Shown: piece by piece, positions 16,854-25,805 of the stretch | Layout of the letters: every line of letters starts with the position of its first letter | Position numbering within the stretch: the first letter of the stretch is position 1 | DNA from: Bacteroides mediterraneensis | GTDB lineage: Bacteria > Bacteroidota > Bacteroidia > Bacteroidales > Bacteroidaceae | Length of the DNA stretch: 64,000 nt | Direction of reading: 5' to 3' | NCBI RefSeq assembly: GCF_900128455.1 | Contig: NZ_LT635783.1 | Coordinates: 3,152,546-3,216,545 of the forward strand | Translations under genes and position numbers: made by a program | The notes under the pieces: generated by a model | What the model was told of the DNA's origin: nothing | The model's database searches: none | The model's input: the letters and a program-made list of their open reading frames with translations, nothing else

Positions 16854-19274
16854 TTATTTAATTACACTTCCTCCTGAAGTATATGAAGCATCAGAAGCTG
16901 TTTGTCCCTGAGCATTATCCTTAGTAATAAGCGGGAAGCGGTAATTATTGTTAATAATTACTGACGGCAAATAAGAACCACCACCTGATTCATACACTCT
17001 ATCCAGAATTACAATATTCATCGGGCCATAGATATTTTCTGCGCCATAATTCAATATTTTATTATAGAACCAGTTATTGATATCTGTCGCAAAAGACTCA
17101 ATGTTGCCGGCTATACCACCGTTACCATAACCCAAAGATTGAGTATCACCATTACTATCTGTATAAATACCTGAACCTCCCTCAATATATGGTTTTTTAC
17201 TTAACTCCACTGCATCATCCACATAATATCCGTCTAGACAGTTAATATAGAATGTCGAACCCTGTTTGTTATTATTATCTTCTATGGCAAGCTCAAAAGT
17301 ATTCCATATGTCATTTTGTTTTTCTGTTAAAGATTCCTGCCAATAGATACATTGAGTATAGTCTACAACATAATCCCATGTAGGCCTTCCTTCATATGTG
17401 TAAGAGGTATATAAGCTATAGTTCTTAGATTCTTTCGCAACGCGTGCCCAATCCTGAATATACGCACTTCCTGTAGTACCATCAGCACGTGTAGTATTAT
17501 GCTTATAATTTACAGCACCTTTAGTTGGTAAAGTAGGGATAGTACCTCTATTTAACATAGAATTCTCAATAGAACTAGATAAAGAAGAATTCTTAGCCCA
17601 GTTATCAACCGGATAACCACGTCTGTTCCAGTTATCCTTCAATGAGCCCCATTGGTCTATAAATACACCTTGTCCAGGATTCGAAAGCTTAAGACTACCA
17701 TCTTCTTCACTGGTAATACGAGCTAAGAACATCAACGTACCTCTTGCTTCTCCAACAGTAAGATCTCTTGAATAAGTTGTATATTTATATCCTAGATGAT
17801 CAGTAAAGAACTGATTCAAATCGTCGGCAAAATCTGATACATTAGTTCCACGTCCTGCATTCGATTCAAAGGCAGGCATAATCATAGCGAACTCACCGGA
17901 GTTTTGAACTTTTTTCCAAATTTCATCCACAGCCTCACCGAATGTAATACCAAGATCTTGACGATTACACTGCAACTGTACATCTTCAAGACTATTGGTG
18001 CTACTATTTGGACATCTCAATTCAAAGCAACGGATTCCGGAATTCCACTGTTGTTCAAAATCAATAGTTTGCGCTTTATAATTTTGTGCATCACTACCAG
18101 TATATTTATTAGAGAACGAATTAGCTGTTCCAGGAATAGACAACTGTGAAACAAGCACATTGTCATTCATACCTGTAATCCAATTGTTCACTCCACCAGA
18201 GCTAATTTTCGGCGCATTAACTGTAACACGAGTTTTCTGATGTGGACGAAGCAACACTGATGAGCCTTTACTATCAACAAGTTTCATTGTCTTACTTGCT
18301 GTATTGAATCCGGCAACTCTGACACTAATGTTATCCAAATCAGTATGTGGTAAAAGGAATACATTAAATGTAATAGATTCTCCATCTTTAAGCTCCAACG
18401 GTTTCTGAGTTCCTCCATCATCATAATACCCACTTATCGTAATCATATTCCTTACAGTAGCTGATGACTCATAATCGCAGGTCAATTTGCTATTATCAAT
18501 TGTTGTAGTACTGGCCTTTGTCAAGTCACAGCTAAAATATCCGGCAATATTATCGCCATCATTTGCAAAAACATTTATTGACGCGATAGGTGCTTCAGTA
18601 GGACCTTTTATTGTCAATTCCAGTGTAGTGGTCAATGGTACAAAATGCAAAGATACACCATCATCCTGGGTATCACCACTCGGTATAGGATAATCCTTCA
18701 GAACCGCAGCCATATACAGATAATCCATATTCGGTTTTGCAGTCCAAGTACCATCCGTATTATGTGTAATAGTGTGTTGCTGGTTCACAGGTATATACCC
18801 TTTCAGAACACCATTTTCAAACGAAACGACATTTTTTACAGCAGTATTACTCATACTTTCTATAGCAGGATAAATAGCATAAAAGTCCTGAGTAGAAGAT
18901 GCTCCATCCCATTGTAATCCATCACCTAGAGCCAGTAAATAAGCATGACTATTATCAGCATCATTAATATTCGTAATACCATATTCAACCTGTTGCAAAG
19001 TTGGAGATGCTGGAGAATATATATCTACATGATCATCAGTCACCCAATTTATAGCCTGACTTACTTTCTCGCCATTGTCACCAGTTACATAATCTCCATA
19101 CTCTGTTCTGCTTTGAGGATCACCCGCATAACTTGCATTAGCTCCAAACACAATTCCATTTCCCTTAGGAATGTTATTATCTTTTTGTACGAACTCTTCT
19201 TCAGTACATCCGCTCATTGCAGCAAGCATCATCGCACTGAATAGAGACCAGTTCAAATACGATTTAAATTTCAT
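16854..19274 (-). CDS. Fimbrillin-like lipoprotein fused to a degenerate PI-PLC-type domain
   Basis: 806 residues from MKFKSYLNWS. The signal has lipobox AAMSGCTEEE. The N-terminal 360 residues have fimbrillin features: NGIVFGANASY, QSRTEYGDY, VDIYSPASP, MDYLYMAAVL. From about residue 366 a PI-PLC-type TIM barrel begins with LVSQLSIPGTANSFS, then FEQQWNSGIRCFELRC and later FAMIMPAFES and GTLMFLARI. In active PI-PLC enzymes the first motif is SIPGTHDS and a second His follows the IR motif. Here the first His is Ala and the second region reads VQLQCNRQ. Both catalytic His appear lost, so it is likely a binding or structural protein. A 59-residue ORF sits 17 bp upstream. The open frame extends 9 codons to 19301; I chose the ATG at 19274. 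Confidence 0.82.
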   Translation of the reverse strand: MKFKSYLNWSLFSAMMLAAMSGCTEEEFVQKDNNIPKGNGIVFGANASYAGDPQSRTEYGDYVTGDNGEKVSQAINWVTDDHVDIYSPASPTLQQVEYGITNINDADNSHAYLLALGDGLQWDGASSTQDFYAIYPAIESMSNTAVKNVVSFENGVLKGYIPVNQQHTITHNTDGTWTAKPNMDYLYMAAVLKDYPIPSGDTQDDGVSLHFVPLTTTLELTIKGPTEAPIASINVFANDGDNIAGYFSCDLTKASTTTIDNSKLTCDYESSATVRNMITISGYYDDGGTQKPLELKDGESITFNVFLLPHTDLDNISVRVAGFNTASKTMKLVDSKGSSVLLRPHQKTRVTVNAPKISSGGVNNWITGMNDNVLVSQLSIPGTANSFSNKYTGSDAQNYKAQTIDFEQQWNSGIRCFELRCPNSSTNSLEDVQLQCNRQDLGITFGEAVDEIWKKVQNSGEFAMIMPAFESNAGRGTNVSDFADDLNQFFTDHLGYKYTTYSRDLTVGEARGTLMFLARITSEEDGSLKLSNPGQGVFIDQWGSLKDNWNRRGYPVDNWAKNSSLSSSIENSMLNRGTIPTLPTKGAVNYKHNTTRADGTTGSAYIQDWARVAKESKNYSLYTSYTYEGRPTWDYVVDYTQCIYWQESLTEKQNDIWNTFELAIEDNNNKQGSTFYINCLDGYYVDDAVELSKKPYIEGGSGIYTDSNGDTQSLGYGNGGIAGNIESFATDINNWFYNKILNYGAENIYGPMNIVILDRVYESGGGSYLPSVIINNNYRFPLITKDNAQGQTASDASYTSGGSVIK

Positions 19275-19291
19275 AATAAACTCCTTTCTTT

Positions 19292-19471
19292 TTATTGCCA
19301 TTCGTTTCCGGTAAAATCATAATCCCCTGAAATCTCTTGATTACCCGCAGTGACGTCACTATTAGGCTCATCTTTGTCTACAACCGAGGCCTTCATAAAC
19401 CCCTGTTCCAACTCCACTTCCACAAAGGTGGTCTGCGGAGTTTCATACTCTTTTTGCTTTTGATTCTTCAT
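19292..19471 (-). CDS. Small conserved-looking protein upstream of the PI-PLC-like gene
   Basis: A 59-residue frame starting MKNQKQKEYETPQTTFVEVE and ending DYDFTGNEWQ. It is acidic, with no signal peptide or membrane segment. Its N-terminal pattern, KxYxTPxTxxVEVELEQGF, is like short proteins found near surface-lipoprotein genes in Bacteroides and Prevotella. Its stop is only 17 bp from the start of the downstream lipoprotein, so they are probably an operon. Its function is unknown; it could be a leader peptide, a small secreted subunit or a chaperone. The AAAGTGAGGAA sequence just upstream could be its ribosome site. Confidence 0.7.
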   Translation of the reverse strand: MKNQKQKEYETPQTTFVEVELEQGFMKASVVDKDEPNSDVTAGNQEISGDYDFTGNEWQ

Positions 19472-19580
19472 AAAAATTCCTCACTTTCTTTTTAGATTTA
19501 ATTAATTAACTTCCAAATTCTCAAATAATTCGCTTCACTCTCATTTAGTTTTTCCATACACATTTATTTAAAAACAAGTT

Positions 19581-21926
19581 TCACTTTTTCTTCTTTTCAT
19601 GCCCGTATCCATAACCATACCCGTAACCATATCCGTACCCGTAGCCATACCCGTGACGTTCCGGATTAGCCCCGTTCAGCACCAAAGCCATATTCTTCAG
19701 CTTCTTTTCCTGATACAGCTGTTCGATGTCGGGCAGCTGGCGGCGGTCCAGCTTGCCGGCACGTACCACGAAAATGGTCAGGTCGGTCACACGGTTGGCA
19801 ATCGTGGCATCGGCAATCAGCCCTACCGGCACATTGTCCACAATGATGTAGTCATAGCGGCGGCGCAGCTCGTTCATCAGCTCGTCCAGCCGTACGTCCA
19901 TCAGTAGTTCAGCAGGGTTGGGCGCTACCGGACCCGAACCGATAAAGTCGAACTGCTCCTTTTGCTGGATGATTTCGTCCACCTGAATGGTATTGTCCGA
20001 CAGGTAGTTGGTCATCCCTTTATGGTGGTGATGCCCAAATTTCCGGCTCAATGTCCCCTTACGGATATCCAGGTCGACGATAATGACCCGCTTCTTCATG
20101 TAAGCCAGACTCATGGCCAGGTTGCGGGCAATGAAGGTCTTTCCGGCACCGATGTTGAACGAGGTAAAGGTGATGACCTGCATCGGCTTGTCTTTCTTGG
20201 CCAGAAACGCCATGTTAGTACGCAGAATACGGAAAGCCTCGGTCACGATGTCATCCCCCTGCTCTTTCACGGTAAAGGCATTCTTTCCATGCTCTTTCAA
20301 AGCCTCCTTGTCCAGCGGGATTTCGCCCAGATAAGGCACGGAAGTGGCACCTTCGATGTCTTTCCGTCCGTGCACCCGCGTATCCATGAAGAGGATGCCC
20401 AGGAAAACCACTCCCGGCAAGGCGATGCCAACCAGCACGCCCAGCAGCAGGATACGGTTCCGCTTGGGAGAGATAGGTGCGTTGCTGCCCTCTGCCCCGT
20501 CTATCACGCGGGCATTGTTGTCGGCCATGGCCTGCGAAAGCGCATTCTCTTCCCGCTTGTTCAGCAGGAACAGATAAAGTGCCTCCTTGATTTTCTGCTG
20601 GCGTTCGATAGACAACATCTTTCTTTCCTTGGTCGGGATGGCCGTCACACGGCTCTGTGCCCGCATCTCGCGGTTCTGCGCATCGTTGCGCTTCACGTCC
20701 AGACTCACAATCATGTTGTCCACCGCCCGGATGATGCTCTGCTTCATGGCATGCAAGGAGTTGTTCAGCTCCTTCACCACGGGGTTGTTCACGCTGCTGT
20801 CGTCTATCAGACGGTCACGCTTCAGCTTGGCCGCATTGTACAAGCTGATCTGGTTCTCGATGTTCATGTCGCTGATACCCGTATTCGACGGAATCAGGTC
20901 GGTTTCCTTGCTGGGGTCGGTCAGGTAGTTCTTGATAAAGCCCGCCAACCGAATCTGCGTCTCCAGTTCCAAGGCATCCGAGCTGTATTTCTGCGACTCG
21001 CTCATGTACATGCCTGCCGAAGAAGAGATGTCCACAATCTGGTTCTGCTGCTTGAACGATTCCAGGTCGGATTCCACATTGCCCAGCTCGCGTTCGATGA
21101 TAATCAGACGCTCACTGATGAAATTGGCGGTATTCACTGCCACCTGGTTCTTTTCCTTGATGGCTTCTTCGTTGTACACCGTAATCAAAGTGTTCAGCAC
21201 ATCCTCCGCACGGGCCGGCGAACTGTCTTTCAGGGCCAGTGTCAGGATGGAAGATTCTTCCTCTTCCTGCTGGATGCCCAACCCGTTTTTATAGTAGTTC
21301 ACCATTGCCTCTACCGGAAGTTTCCGCACGCGTATCGGTGTGTCCAGCCACGCCTTCTGCAAATAGTTTGTCGCCGTCACCACCACGTTTATTCCTTTGC
21401 TGATGGCCACCGTGTCGTTCAATTTCACGTCACGGGGAGCGGCGGCGATGCCCGAAAAGTCGGACAAGGAAACTGTCTTCTCGTTTTTCAGGGTCATCGT
21501 GAACGAGAAGCTCTGCTCCGGCAGCACATCCGGGAAACTGACCAACACGGGCGACTGCGTGTAAAGCTCATTCATGCGCAAGCCGTCCTCCACCTGATAG
21601 CTCACCTCGGCATGTATGCGCTGCACCACCTCACGCATCAGTTTCTTGGAGCGGAACTGCAAGATTTCGTTGGCCACATTCACCTTGTTGATGATATTGT
21701 CAAAACGGTCCAGCCCGGAAGTGGAAGTCTTGTTCGACGGGTCTTTGATGATGACCGTGGCCGAACGGAAATACACCAGCGGCGAACGGGCGTAATTGTA
21801 CCAGGCGATGCCTCCGCAAATCAGGACGGAAAGCAAGAACCATTTCCACTGGGAAGCCAGATAGACAAATAAATCCACCAGGTTGAGTCCCTGGTCGTTT
21901 TTACTAGAAGATTTGGTTGTCTGCAT
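19581..21926 (-). CDS. wzc: Capsule export tyrosine autokinase (Wzc type)
   Basis: 781 residues. Wzz-type chain-length domain at the N-terminus with a membrane helix about 28-46 and a second about 492-513; a long coiled-coil periplasmic part between. The cytoplasmic BY-kinase domain (about 560-750) has Walker A' NIGAGKTF (about 591-598, Ala where Glu is common), Walker A' partner VIIVDLDIRKG (about 615-625) and Walker B YIIVDNVP (about 693-700). The C-terminus is a tail of eight Gly-Tyr repeats followed by HEKKKK, the autophosphorylation cluster. It controls chain length and export with Wza. It is the last gene of the capsule operon, 30 bp after wza. Confidence 0.93.
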   Translation of the reverse strand: MQTTKSSSKNDQGLNLVDLFVYLASQWKWFLLSVLICGGIAWYNYARSPLVYFRSATVIIKDPSNKTSTSGLDRFDNIINKVNVANEILQFRSKKLMREVVQRIHAEVSYQVEDGLRMNELYTQSPVLVSFPDVLPEQSFSFTMTLKNEKTVSLSDFSGIAAAPRDVKLNDTVAISKGINVVVTATNYLQKAWLDTPIRVRKLPVEAMVNYYKNGLGIQQEEEESSILTLALKDSSPARAEDVLNTLITVYNEEAIKEKNQVAVNTANFISERLIIIERELGNVESDLESFKQQNQIVDISSSAGMYMSESQKYSSDALELETQIRLAGFIKNYLTDPSKETDLIPSNTGISDMNIENQISLYNAAKLKRDRLIDDSSVNNPVVKELNNSLHAMKQSIIRAVDNMIVSLDVKRNDAQNREMRAQSRVTAIPTKERKMLSIERQQKIKEALYLFLLNKREENALSQAMADNNARVIDGAEGSNAPISPKRNRILLLGVLVGIALPGVVFLGILFMDTRVHGRKDIEGATSVPYLGEIPLDKEALKEHGKNAFTVKEQGDDIVTEAFRILRTNMAFLAKKDKPMQVITFTSFNIGAGKTFIARNLAMSLAYMKKRVIIVDLDIRKGTLSRKFGHHHHKGMTNYLSDNTIQVDEIIQQKEQFDFIGSGPVAPNPAELLMDVRLDELMNELRRRYDYIIVDNVPVGLIADATIANRVTDLTIFVVRAGKLDRRQLPDIEQLYQEKKLKNMALVLNGANPERHGYGYGYGYGYGYGYGYGHEKKKK

Positions 21927-21956
21927 ATTGTTCTGAAAAAATAATTAGCGTTACTT

Positions 21957-22751
21957 TTATTTGAGTACCCACAGCAGAGAACATACTGCCGTAACCACAG
22001 ACAGCAGGGTGGTACCAATCTGCCAGCCGCGGTCTTCGTTGTCTTTCTTCTTGTACTTGGGCTCTACATACACGATGTCGTTCTGCTGGAGGTAGAAGCA
22101 GGGGGAGTCGAAGATGTCCTTGCTGCGCAGGTCGTGCATGAACATCTGCCGATTGCCGTCTACCTCGCGAATCACGGCCACCCGGTCTATTCTCGCCTTG
22201 GCCGTCAGGTCGCCCGCCTTGGCAATGGCTTCCAGCAGTGTCACCCGGTCGCCGTCTACCGTGTAAGTGCCGTTACCTCCCACAGCTCCCAGCACGGTGT
22301 ACTTGAAGTTCAGGAATTCGATGGAAACCAACGGGTCTTTCATGTATTCTCCCTCTTCTATCTTTTCCTTAATCAAATCGCGCACCTCGCTCACCTTCAT
22401 GCCTTCGATGTGCAACTTGCCCAGAATCGGGAAATCGATGTTTCCGTCCACATCCACCCGGTAGCCTTTTTCATTGACCTTGCTCGTGGCATCCGATGTC
22501 ACATTTCCGTCTGCCCCGACACGGAACGTTCCGTCGTAGATGTTGAACGGGATGGCCAGTTCCGGGTTCTTGCAACTGACCGTAATGCTCAACCGGTCGT
22601 CCCGGTGAATCACAGCCTCATATTTGTTTTCGATGGGATATTTCAGTCCCATTTCCATATCCTGCAAATACACAAAATTCTTGCGTGAAGCGCAGGAACT
22701 CAACAGTAGCAGGGCAAACAAGCTTGCCCATAAAAACGATTGTTTTCTCAT
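21957..22751 (-). CDS. wza: Capsular polysaccharide export lipoprotein (Wza type)
   Basis: 264 residues. The lipobox is LLLLSSCASRKN. A Poly_export domain (about 45-140: YEAVIHRDDRLSITVSCKNPEL) is followed by an SLBB domain (about 150-215: YTVLGAVGGNGTYTVDGDRVTLLEAIAKAGD). A C-terminal hydrophobic helix (TTLLSVVTAVCSLLWVL) would cross the outer membrane, as in Wza. It forms the outer-membrane channel of capsule export and pairs with the Wzc downstream. The HprK-like gene stops 41 bp upstream. Shorter than E. coli Wza but typical for Bacteroidales. Confidence 0.93.
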   Translation of the reverse strand: MRKQSFLWASLFALLLLSSCASRKNFVYLQDMEMGLKYPIENKYEAVIHRDDRLSITVSCKNPELAIPFNIYDGTFRVGADGNVTSDATSKVNEKGYRVDVDGNIDFPILGKLHIEGMKVSEVRDLIKEKIEEGEYMKDPLVSIEFLNFKYTVLGAVGGNGTYTVDGDRVTLLEAIAKAGDLTAKARIDRVAVIREVDGNRQMFMHDLRSKDIFDSPCFYLQQNDIVYVEPKYKKKDNEDRGWQIGTTLLSVVTAVCSLLWVLK

Positions 22752-22792
22752 AATCCAGGTATATAATAATTAAAGTATTATTCGTTTCATTC

Positions 22793-23707
22793 TCATTGGT
22801 CGGACGGTGACAAGGCACGGTGGCACATCAGAGCCGCCTCTTCATCGGGTCTGCATTCCAGTATCCCGACCGGAACCTGTTCGGCCAGCTGGACCAGTGT
22901 ATCGTACAGGCACGAACGCAAAGCCACATCCTGACGGATGACCGAACAGCCGGGAAGGATGGCCGCAAAAGCATCCACCTCCTTCTGCCGGTAAAACCGG
23001 TTGGCCGGAGCCTGCTTCAGACGCACCATTCCCCCCAAGGGAAAACAAAGCGGCTTGTAGCAGGGAGTCTTACCGCTCCACGGAGTGCCGTAAGTATATG
23101 CCTTTCCCTGAATCATACGCAGGGTGGGGTTGTCATCGTTCAGCAGTTCCACTCCAGGCACATACTTCATCCACAGTGCCGCATGTGTGCTTTTGCCGGT
23201 CCCGCTTCTGCCCATGAAAAGGAAAGCCCGGTTTCCGCAAAAGACCGCCGAAGCATGGAGGGAAATTCCCCCACGGTAAAGCACCGCCTGCGAATAGGCA
23301 ATCCGAAGTAAGGAAGATAATGCATGCCCTGCCAGCCTTTCGTTTTCATACAAATATACCTGGACAGTAGAAAAGAAAACGTCGGCCTGCATGACATGCA
23401 ATCTTCCTTTTTGTTCCGCGGAAAGGGTGACACAATACCCCTCAGCTTCCTTATCATATTTATACAAACTCACATAGCCCATATCATTGACCGTACTTTC
23501 CAGCAAAGTGCCGGGAAGCACACCGGAAGGTCTTTCCGTTTCCGCCGCCGCATACACCGTACACGTCAGCAGTTTTTCTGTCTCTTCCGCCTCGTCCGGG
23601 CAACGGAAAGCGCGGAACGAGGGCAGCAAGGCATCTACATTCCATCCCTGAGGCAGGCTGATTTGCAATGTGAAACCTGCTACCGAAAAATTATATTTTA
23701 TCCTCAT
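22793..23707 (-). CDS. HprK-like kinase-family protein
   Basis: 304 residues from MRIKYNFSVAG; this start overlaps the nucleotidyltransferase stop as ATGA. The C-terminal part is HPr-kinase-like: LHASAVFCGNRAFLFMGRSGTGKSTH with Walker A GRSGTGKST at about 166-174, then ELLNDDNP (acidic pair about 191-192) and GTPWSGKTPC. The N-terminal half is beta-rich and may bind the substrate. In paeninodin-type lasso peptide loci, HprK-like kinases act together with PqqD-like and nucleotidyltransferase proteins. The same trio is present here, but inside a capsule operon and without precursor, B2 protease or cyclase. The substrate is unknown. Confidence 0.78.
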   Translation of the reverse strand: MRIKYNFSVAGFTLQISLPQGWNVDALLPSFRAFRCPDEAEETEKLLTCTVYAAAETERPSGVLPGTLLESTVNDMGYVSLYKYDKEAEGYCVTLSAEQKGRLHVMQADVFFSTVQVYLYENERLAGHALSSLLRIAYSQAVLYRGGISLHASAVFCGNRAFLFMGRSGTGKSTHAALWMKYVPGVELLNDDNPTLRMIQGKAYTYGTPWSGKTPCYKPLCFPLGGMVRLKQAPANRFYRQKEVDAFAAILPGCSVIRQDVALRSCLYDTLVQLAEQVPVGILECRPDEEAALMCHRALSPSDQ

Positions 23708-24792
23708 TTGAATTGTCCTTTCAACAGACTGGATACAATCCAGAAACTTTCTTTCGGGGCATAGCGGAACGCAAACCCCATATTTCTCCGAAAAGCGCAT
23801 GCCGTCTGCCACTTCCGTTTCCACGATGGAACCATCGGGCGCAGATTACCGGCATTGTACTGGCCGAAATTGCCTCCCCGCCAGATTATATCGAGCAAGG
23901 GGGAAGCCTCGGAAGCCCTGTCCGGATAAGGCAGACATTCCACCGGCAGTCCGAGATGATTCACCAGGCAGGCATGCAACAGGCTGTGCCAACGTCCCAG
24001 TCCCAGGCGAAGACTGATTCTTTTCACTTCCACGGCATCGACTTCCTGATGCAAGGTGTAGCAGGTACGGGCCAGGTCGCACAACTGCCGCAACCCGATG
24101 CCCCATCCAAGAGCATGTTTCAAGATATGCAGGCTCTGCAACAACAGATTCAGTACCGGAGAAGGCACCGTGATTTCAGTCCCGTCCTCATTTCCTAAAG
24201 AAACGTGGCTGTAGCCGTACCGAGGCACCAGCTGACCTGCATAATGCCGCAGAAAAGGATTGTGTAAATCCAGCAACCGGGTGTGATGCTCTATCGCCAC
24301 GCCTTTCCAGGTATAGGCAATGCTCTGGTCGGGCATTTTTTCTTCCTGCAACTTGCAGCGGCGCACGAAATAAGAAGCCCGCTCAAAGTCCTGCCGGCTT
24401 TCAAAATAAAGATCAATGTCGCCGCATTCCCGCCACAACGGTTTTTCATACAACGAAGCCACGCCTTGTCCTTTCTGCAACACAGGGCTCACACCAATGG
24501 ATGTAAACATCTTCACAAGCGACACCAGCACCTCATTCATCCGACGGTTCTTCCGCTCGATGGCATCCGTCTCCGCCATCCAGCGCACAAGCAACGGTTC
24601 CGAAGGCAACAGGTCCTCGCTCAAAGACAACACCCCTTGGAACACGATTCCGGTCACCGTCTGCTGCCGTGACAACAGATAAACCTTTTGCCACTCCGCT
24701 TCCGTCAGCGGGAAACAGGAAGCATCTTCCACTCCACGCTCCCACAAACCGGCTCTCAACAGCACAAGCAATGCCGCATGTATCTTCTCCAC
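23704..24792 (-). CDS. Nucleotidyltransferase family protein (NTP_transf_5 type)
   Basis: 362 residues, with a GTG start at 24792 as the only start that includes the N-terminal helices. The family core is around residues 100-130: VSPVLQKGQGVASL and WRECGDIDLYF, with the metal-binding GDID at about 124-127. The C-terminal half is helical (LLQSLHILKHALGWGIGLRQLCDLA). NTP_transf_5 proteins occur next to PqqD-like and HprK-like genes in lasso peptide clusters and in capsule loci. Its product is 30 bp downstream of the PqqD-like gene and coupled by ATGA to the HprK-like gene. The acceptor is not known; an unknown peptide or a sugar/lipid carrier is possible. Confidence 0.8.
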   Translation of the reverse strand: MEKIHAALLVLLRAGLWERGVEDASCFPLTEAEWQKVYLLSRQQTVTGIVFQGVLSLSEDLLPSEPLLVRWMAETDAIERKNRRMNEVLVSLVKMFTSIGVSPVLQKGQGVASLYEKPLWRECGDIDLYFESRQDFERASYFVRRCKLQEEKMPDQSIAYTWKGVAIEHHTRLLDLHNPFLRHYAGQLVPRYGYSHVSLGNEDGTEITVPSPVLNLLLQSLHILKHALGWGIGLRQLCDLARTCYTLHQEVDAVEVKRISLRLGLGRWHSLLHACLVNHLGLPVECLPYPDRASEASPLLDIIWRGGNFGQYNAGNLRPMVPSWKRKWQTACAFRRNMGFAFRYAPKESFWIVSSLLKGQFK

Positions 24793-24822
24793 TGTCCGAT
24801 TCTGTTTCAGTGTATGATTCTT

Positions 24823-25113
24823 TTAGGATTCAGTCACCACCAGTCCGAACTGCCGCCATTCCGCCAGCTGGTTTTCCACGTCGTGGAAAGCCCTTTCCCG
24901 TTCCACCTGATAGTCTCCACACAGCCGGTCGGCGAGTTCATCCGGCGAAGAGACACCTTCCGCCAGCCGTTCCCACATCCATGCCGCCGTACCATTCAGA
25001 CTGTACACATGGCTCAGGTTCACATTATTCTCACACGCATCCACAATCATGTAACGGTTGCCAATCTTCCGCAACTGCAATCCTTTTCGTATTCCAAACT
25101 TGTTCTGCTCCAT
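24823..25113 (-). CDS. PqqD-like protein
   Basis: 96 residues with the PqqD-family pattern: LRKIGNRYMIVDA near the start, YSLNGTAAWMWERLAEG in the middle (NxTAxxIWxLxxG in the family) and the helix EVERAFHDVENQLAEW near the C-terminus, before GLVVTES. PqqD proteins recognise the leader region of ribosomally made peptides. No precursor peptide is visible within the tightly packed neighbourhood, where the gaps are 14 and 30 bp. It lies between the initiating sugar transferase and the nucleotidyltransferase gene. Why a leader-recognition protein sits in a capsule operon is unexplained. Confidence 0.85.
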   Translation of the reverse strand: MEQNKFGIRKGLQLRKIGNRYMIVDACENNVNLSHVYSLNGTAAWMWERLAEGVSSPDELADRLCGDYQVERERAFHDVENQLAEWRQFGLVVTES

Positions 25114-25127
25114 AATTCATCTTCCAA

Positions 25128-25805
25128 TTAAAACTTCTTTCCTCCCAAAATGGCCGTTGCCGTCAGCCAGATAATCTTGATATCCACCCATAACGAACGG
25201 GTACGCATGTACTCCAGATCCATCCGCAGACGTTCCAACATCTTCTCCATGGTATCGGTGTACCCATTGTAGAGCGTAGCCTTGGAGAACAGTCCCGGAC
25301 GCAGCTTGTACAACAGCTCATAATCCGGATTGATGGCCCTGATTTTGTCTACAAAAAACTTCCGTTCCGGGCGTGGTCCCACAAAGCTCATCTCCCCTTT
25401 CAGCACATTCCACAGCTGAGGAAGCTCATCCAAATGGTGTTCCCGCAGGAAACGTCCGATTCTGGTCAGCCGCGCATCATCTTTCTGGCATAAGGCCGGC
25501 TTTCCGTCCGACTCAGAATCCACCCTCATGGAGCGGAACTTATACAAAGTGAACGGTTTGCCTTTATATCCAATCCGTTCCTGGCTGAAGATTACCGGAC
25601 CACCGTCTTCCCGTTTGATAAGCCAGGATATCAGCAAAAATACCGGTGAAAAGACAAGCAATGCCACCAGACTTCCCGCTATATCCGCCACACGCTTTAT
25701 CCTGCAGGAAGTAACCGACATTCCCTCCCCAAAATAATAAGTGCCGCTTGCCATATATGCCATCATAGCTTTCGACATGACATCTTCTTCATTAACCTTT
25801 TTCAT
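25128..25805 (-). CDS. Initiating polyprenyl-phosphate sugar-1-phosphate transferase
   Basis: 225 residues starting at the ATG at 25805, which overlaps the upstream GT4 stop (ATGA); an in-frame ATG at 25829 lies inside that gene. A single membrane helix at about 40-62 (RVADIAGSLVALLVFSPVFLLI) precedes the catalytic Bac_transf part: PVIFSQERIGYKGKPFTLYKFRSM, DELPQLWNVLKGEMSFVGPRPE and YKLRPGLFSKATLYNG. It belongs to the PglC/WcaJ family and transfers the first sugar phosphate to undecaprenyl phosphate to begin capsule repeat-unit assembly. It sits at the distal end of the operon rather than near the start. Confidence 0.92.
   Translation of the reverse strand: MKKVNEEDVMSKAMMAYMASGTYYFGEGMSVTSCRIKRVADIAGSLVALLVFSPVFLLISWLIKREDGGPVIFSQERIGYKGKPFTLYKFRSMRVDSESDGKPALCQKDDARLTRIGRFLREHHLDELPQLWNVLKGEMSFVGPRPERKFFVDKIRAINPDYELLYKLRPGLFSKATLYNGYTDTMEKMLERLRMDLEYMRTRSLWVDIKIIWLTATAILGGKKF

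Noticed and set aside
22793-25113. Complete lasso peptide gene cluster
   Set aside because: No asparagine-synthetase-like cyclase, no transglutaminase-like protease and no precursor are present; only the accessory trio is.
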